Positions 60,120 to 64,000 of a DNA stretch of 64,000 nucleotides are shown piece after piece. The stretch spans positions 630,148 through 694,147 of the forward strand of contig MNCI01022494.1 of the NCBI GenBank assembly GCA_015680685.1, read 5' to 3'. The notes below the pieces were generated by a model. The model was given only the letters and a program-made list of their open reading frames with translations, searched no databases and was not told where the DNA came from. The translations under genes and the position numbers were made by a program. Numbering within the stretch: position 1 is the first letter of the stretch; every line of letters begins with the position of its first letter. This DNA comes from Gnetum montanum (lineage: Eukaryota; Streptophyta; Gnetopsida; Gnetales; Gnetaceae).

Positions 60120-62344
60120 ATGTCTCCTTCTTCGTACGAAAGCGCTTCATCGCCTAGGTCTGAAACAGAAAACAATCGACGGCATAATACACATGACATT
60201 GATTCGCTAGTTCCTCAACAAGTTCAAGTGGTATATATTCATCCTGATGAGTATATACTAGACTTCATCTTTATCCTCCATCAAAATGAGCAACTGCATT
60301 GGCAAGACTTACAAGGTAACATAGTGTTACCTCCTAATCGTTCAATCTCAAGCATGCTTCTTCGTGTTCTCACATGAATTGGCATGCCACACTTCATGCA
60401 GAATACGTTATGCAAGACCATGACTTGAGAGAATACCATCCCACAGAGGCACAACGTCAAAGGGACTTGCAACAGGATAGACATCATAAGTTTTTGATGG
60501 GTACGTGGTCCCAGGATGCCCCACATGTCTTAAGCAAAAATGAGAATGGTGAAACTACCTTAGGCAGTTGGCCACACAACGATGTTCCTCCCCTTGACTT
60601 TGGCCAAGGGGTTGTGTATTAGAACCTTCATTCCACTATTCATAACCTAGGTTCTGATACCCACGGGCACAAAGGATCCAAAAAAGGGACACGAACTCAT
60701 GATAAAGATGGACATTCTGATCGCAATAGCGATTGAGGTCAAGACCATAGAAGGGAAGGTAGCAGACACCGTCATGGTGATGATTCTCCTTCTTCTTCAC
60801 CTTCATCATCTCCTTCAACCTCTCCTTCAATATCTGAACGCAATCATAAAGAAAAAGACCATGGGGATAAAGGTAGGAAAAGTGGAAGTCATAGACGAAA
60901 CAACCAGGAAAGGGGATGAGGGCACTCTAGAGAGTCATGACATAGAAGAAGGGAGAGTAGGTAACAACGTAGGCATCATAGACACCATGGATGAGACGAT
61001 CACAATGAACCCCTACTCTCTACTTGAAGTATGTTGGACATAACTGAGGTTGTTATAATTCCAACAAGGCATCAGAGAGATAGTAGGATCAAGAGATTAG
61101 ATATGAACAACATCCCACAATTTGAAGGGGGATACAAGCTGATCCTCAGAATCATTTACAAGCATTCCATGATGCCTATGCCTTACAGAACATAGAGAAC
61201 GAATGGCAAAAACTTAAGTTGTTCCCACGGACATTAGTTAAAGAAGCAGAAAGCTGGTACTGGTCTTTAGAACCAAAATCCATTCGTAGCTGGAGTACTA
61301 TGTTAGAACTATTTAATGACAAGTACCAAACATACTCCTGAGTGTCTAACCTATGAAAGAAAATCTAAGGCTAGAAACAAGGAGGACATGAACCCTTGGA
61401 TGCTACCATGGGATGATACTATGCACTATTACATCGTTGCCCTGGCCATGGTTAGTCGCAAAGGGATCAACTACACCATCTCGTGGATGGGCTTAAGCAT
61501 GAAAAGAGAAGAACCCTTCAGACTTATGCCCAAGGGAGACTATCCAAGCTTAGGTCCCATCAAATTTAAAGACTATTAGAGCAAGTTGCTAAGGAAGAAG
61601 GTGAGCTACGGAAGAGAGAAACTACAGAAGAGTATAACTGAGATCCTTCCCTCCAGAAGAGGGGAGTAAGATTTTGTGAGGATGAAGAAGAGTCACCACT
61701 CGAAGAGATGGGGAATAGGAAAANAGTCTAGAGAGCAAGGTAGTGAGAAAAGAAAAAAGAAAGAGGCTGAACATGCACGTAGCAAGGGTAAGGGAAAATT
61801 TGTCATCATTGAAGAGGTTGTGGATTTAGAAATAGACAATGATAGTGGATGTGAGATATGTCAATATGCCCATCCTAAGGGATGTTGCCCTATAATCTCA
61901 CATCTGTAGGAGTCTAGCGTGTATGCACTCAACCCATGATTAAACAAAAGGAAAACACCCTAAAGGTTACCTTATCCTCAAGGTAACCCAAGGCAGTTCC
62001 ACCAACCCTTAACATATTATCCGAGTGAAACTCCACCATAATCGATTGAGCAATATCAACAGTGGCAGCACCCACAATCATGGGGAATGCCACCACCAAG
62101 GCAACAGTATCCTTACCGGCAACCTAACCCGTATGGATATTACATGCAACAACCAATCTCCCCATGTGACTCTACTAGTCACATCACTCCTCAACCTCAC
62201 TACCAAGCCCATGAGTATTATGGGACTCCCTCTTCTAGAGGTAATATTCTGCAAGCATATCATCCTTCTCATCCGACCACACCTCTTCCACCAATAGCTC
62301 CACTACCACATGCTCCCGCGATGCAAGGTGAAATTTCTACCTAG
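60120..62344 (+). pseudogene. Element E: gag, broken
   Basis: The start ATG at 60120 gives MSPSSYESASSPRSETENN, open for 85 codons. Later frames hold the gag core: HLQAFHDAYALQNIENEWQ, LFPRTLVKEAESWYWSLEP and TMLELFNDKYQTYS (about 61155-61340), then LLEQVAKEEGELRKRE (about 61580-61620). A zinc-knuckle-like CEICQYAHPKGCC (about 61853-61890) follows; spacing CX2CX3HX3C is one residue short of CX2CX4HX4C in each loop. The tail is rich in Pro, Gln and Tyr (62087-62344) and ends at a stop. An N stands at 61724. Gag would package element RNA. Confidence 0.85.
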
Positions 62345-62362
62345 CCATAGCAACGTAATGCC

Positions 62363-63142
62363 ATGAGGGCTGTTAACTCTCAACCTACTGTTGGTTCCAA
62401 CAACCACATGAAGAAAAGACCTTTCTTTAGAACCAACAATCCAACTAAGCCCTTGCAATCACAAGTGGATGATTCCTTGGATGCCTCAATATCAATCAAA
62501 ACTTTAGAGCCCCCTTCAACTCAACCACCACACTCAACGCATATGGTCATGCTAACACATGTTGTCACTAATTGGATCAAAGTTGGCCACCTTCCCAAGA
62601 AATTATTTGATCATGGGAGTCTTCTAATATACTTACAAATCATTAGAAATGCACCGTGCAAGGCTCTTTTAGATTCAAGTTCCAGTGTCAACATGATTTC
62701 TCAAGAAATGTACAAGGCCTGGAACTTGCCTCTATTGAAAAAAAGCAACATCCATCTGGAGTTGGCCGACTAGTCCATCACTGTCCCATTGGGATTGGTG
62801 GAAGAAATTGTTACTACTGTTTGTGGGTGGTCGTACCCAGCTGACTTCCTAGTGATTCAAGTAAAAAACAATAAGGGAAACTTACCAATCATAATGGAAA
62901 GATCATGGCTAAGCACCATCGATGCACACCTAGGAATCCATGATCTTTCCCTAGAAATATCAAAGGAAAATACATTCAGAAAGATCGAGAAGAAAAAAGT
63001 TCTGTGCATCGCATACAGTGACATAGGGTGTAATTATGTGCAGAGGTTATGGTTTGTGCAAAGTTTAGCATTGCCTGCATGCAATCAGTGTGCACAAGTG
63101 ATTAACATACAAAGATGCATGTATGCAGTAGCCACACGATAG
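62363..63142 (+). pseudogene. Element E: aspartic protease, broken
   Basis: A linker (62363-62640) leads to the active-site segment ALLDSSSSVNMIS (about 62661-62700), where the family has D-x-G-A/S, so the Gly is replaced by Ser. A stop at 62771-62773 and a frame shift follow. The C-terminal half then reads PLGLVEEIVTTVCGWSYPADFL and PIIMERSWLSTIDAHLG (62786-62940). It would process Gag-Pol; the changes predict no activity. Confidence 0.85.
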
Positions 63143-63343
63143 AAAAACACCTTGTGGCTGACAGTTGATCAAGAAAGCAATTCACTCATATTTATGGAAC
63201 CAACTGAGGGTTTGACTTATGCTTACATCGATAGCATAGACGCATTAGAGCAAGTCCACCACCAACTTCCAAGTCTTAACCCTGAAAATATCAACTGGGA
63301 GAAATTGGAAATCCTTGAGAAATTTAAGTAGAAGCCCCTTGAG

Positions 63344-64000
63344 TTGAAACCATTACCTACTAGTATGGAATACATGTTCCTTAAAAATGGAAAATCGGTA
63401 ATTATCAGTGCTAAGCTTGCTCCTCAACAGAAAGAAGAACTACTGAAGGTAATAAATAAATGGTTAGAAGCCTTCACTTGGTCATATCCCAAATTAACTG
63501 GAATAGATCCGAAGATATGCCAACATAGAATTTACACTGACCCCTCCATGAAGCCTCGAAGACAACTGCAGAGGCAATTGAACCCTAAGCTGAAGCAAGT
63601 AGTTAAGGAAGAAATTGAATATCTTCTTAAGGCTTGGTTCATATACCCCATTGCTAATAGTGAATGGGTTAGCCCCTTAGTTATTGTGCCTAAAATGGGA
63701 GGCAAATGAAGGGTGTGCATTGATTTCAAGCTACTAAATATAGCAACATTCAAAGATCACTTTCCATTGCCATTTGTCAACCAAGTCTTAGACACCATCG
63801 CAGGGCATCACTATTACAGTTTTATGGATGGATATAGCGGATATAACCAAATACAAATAGCCCCAGAAGACCAAGCCAAGACTACGTTCACTAGTCCTTA
63901 GGGAACGTTGGCATACAAATAGATGTCTTTTGTCTTATGCAATGCCCCTACAACATTTCAATGACTAGTTCTAAGAATATTCCAATAGCAGATAGGGAAT
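63344..64000 (+). pseudogene. Element E: reverse transcriptase N-terminal half, broken
   Basis: Frame with LAPQQKEELLKVINKWLEAF, GIDPKICQHRIYTDPSMKP, NPKLKQVVKEEIEYLLKA, WVSPLVIVPKMGGK (stop at 63707-63709 where Trp is expected), RVCIDFKLLNIATF, DHFPLPFVNQVLD and SFMDGYSGYNQIQIAPEDQ. Further stops lie at 63899 and 63920. The catalytic Asp of F-M-D is present. The window ends before the FIDD box, at the point that matches base 62 of the window in element A. Confidence 0.9.

Larger units (their letters stand above)
58944..64000 (+). mobile_element. Element E: 5' half of an Athila-like Ty3/gypsy retrotransposon
   Basis: It begins with a full 5' LTR, then a tRNA-Asp primer site, gag, protease and the first part of RT; the window ends inside RT. 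The LTR belongs to the same U3 subfamily as element A. The five bases before the LTR are AATGG (58939-58943); the partner is outside the window. Stops in every domain mark it as inactive. Confidence 0.92.

Noticed and set aside
1-64000. CRISPR arrays, bacterial operons or a phage region
   Set aside because: Spliced plant genes and plant LTR elements dominate; direct repeats here are LTRs or local tandem duplications without spacer regularity.
1-64000. Functional tRNA or rRNA genes
   Set aside because: Only A-box/B-box-like SINE heads and primer-binding sites were seen; none folds obviously as a complete tRNA by eye.
1-64000. The window as a circular molecule, because both ends match
   Set aside because: The 62-base match has several differences, and the two flanking elements are separate insertions with non-identical LTRs.

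Overview
The window looks like nuclear DNA of a seed plant with a repeat-rich genome. The evidence is two intron-containing plant genes (an NPH3-type BTB protein and a plant-specific MGCF-type protein) inside long stretches of Ty3/gypsy LTR retrotransposons. The retrotransposons have the primer-binding site, protease and polymerase style of the Athila/Tat branch. I cannot name the species; a gymnosperm, magnoliid or other TE-rich genome would all fit.

Layout. (1) 1-5258, element A (+): the 3' half of an Athila-like element, with broken RT, RNase H and integrase, a long non-coding tail and a 3' LTR. (2) 5461-27775, element B (-): an Athila-like element with both LTRs, an AGCTG target-site duplication, degenerate gag-PR-RT-RH-IN and a tRNA-Asp-type primer site. 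Its gag is interrupted by (3) 13711-26071, element C (-): a different, Tat-like family with 1.53-1.55 kb LTRs. Element C keeps gag and protease but has no reverse transcriptase or integrase. In their place it has a tandem-repeat block and a large antisense, intron-containing gene. (4) 27781-30159: AT-rich DNA with tRNA-derived SINE-like pieces. (5) 30165-39398, element D (+): a complete unit with an ATTAC target-site duplication. It has Athila-like gag, no pol, and a long third ORF preceded by an internal copy of the U3 palindrome/TATA module. (6) 39404-57200, a gene island: an NPH3/BTB gene (42767-48742, +, four exons, 636 aa), a repeat-scarred convergent spacer, and a gene for a 699-aa probably membrane-anchored protein (56674-53637, -, six exons). 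(7) 57200-58943: degraded gag and LTR scraps. (8) 58944-64000, element E (+): the 5' half of an Athila-like element (LTR, primer site, gag, PR, start of RT).

How it fits together. Elements A, B, D and E share primer-site, polypurine-tract and R/U5 features, but their LTR U3 regions fall into two kinds: arrays of ACTCTAATTATTAGAGT palindromes (A, E) and GATATC palindromes (B, D). D has no pol and shares its U3 with B, so B-type relatives are the natural source of enzymes for it. C likewise needs enzymes in trans. All retroelement reading frames carry stops or frameshifts, so these copies are probably inactive. The two host genes are the only apparently intact coding units.

The most interesting material is the accessory gene content of the two pol-less elements, C and D, and the promoter-like modules around it. 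All calls come from reading the sequence; no database search was run.
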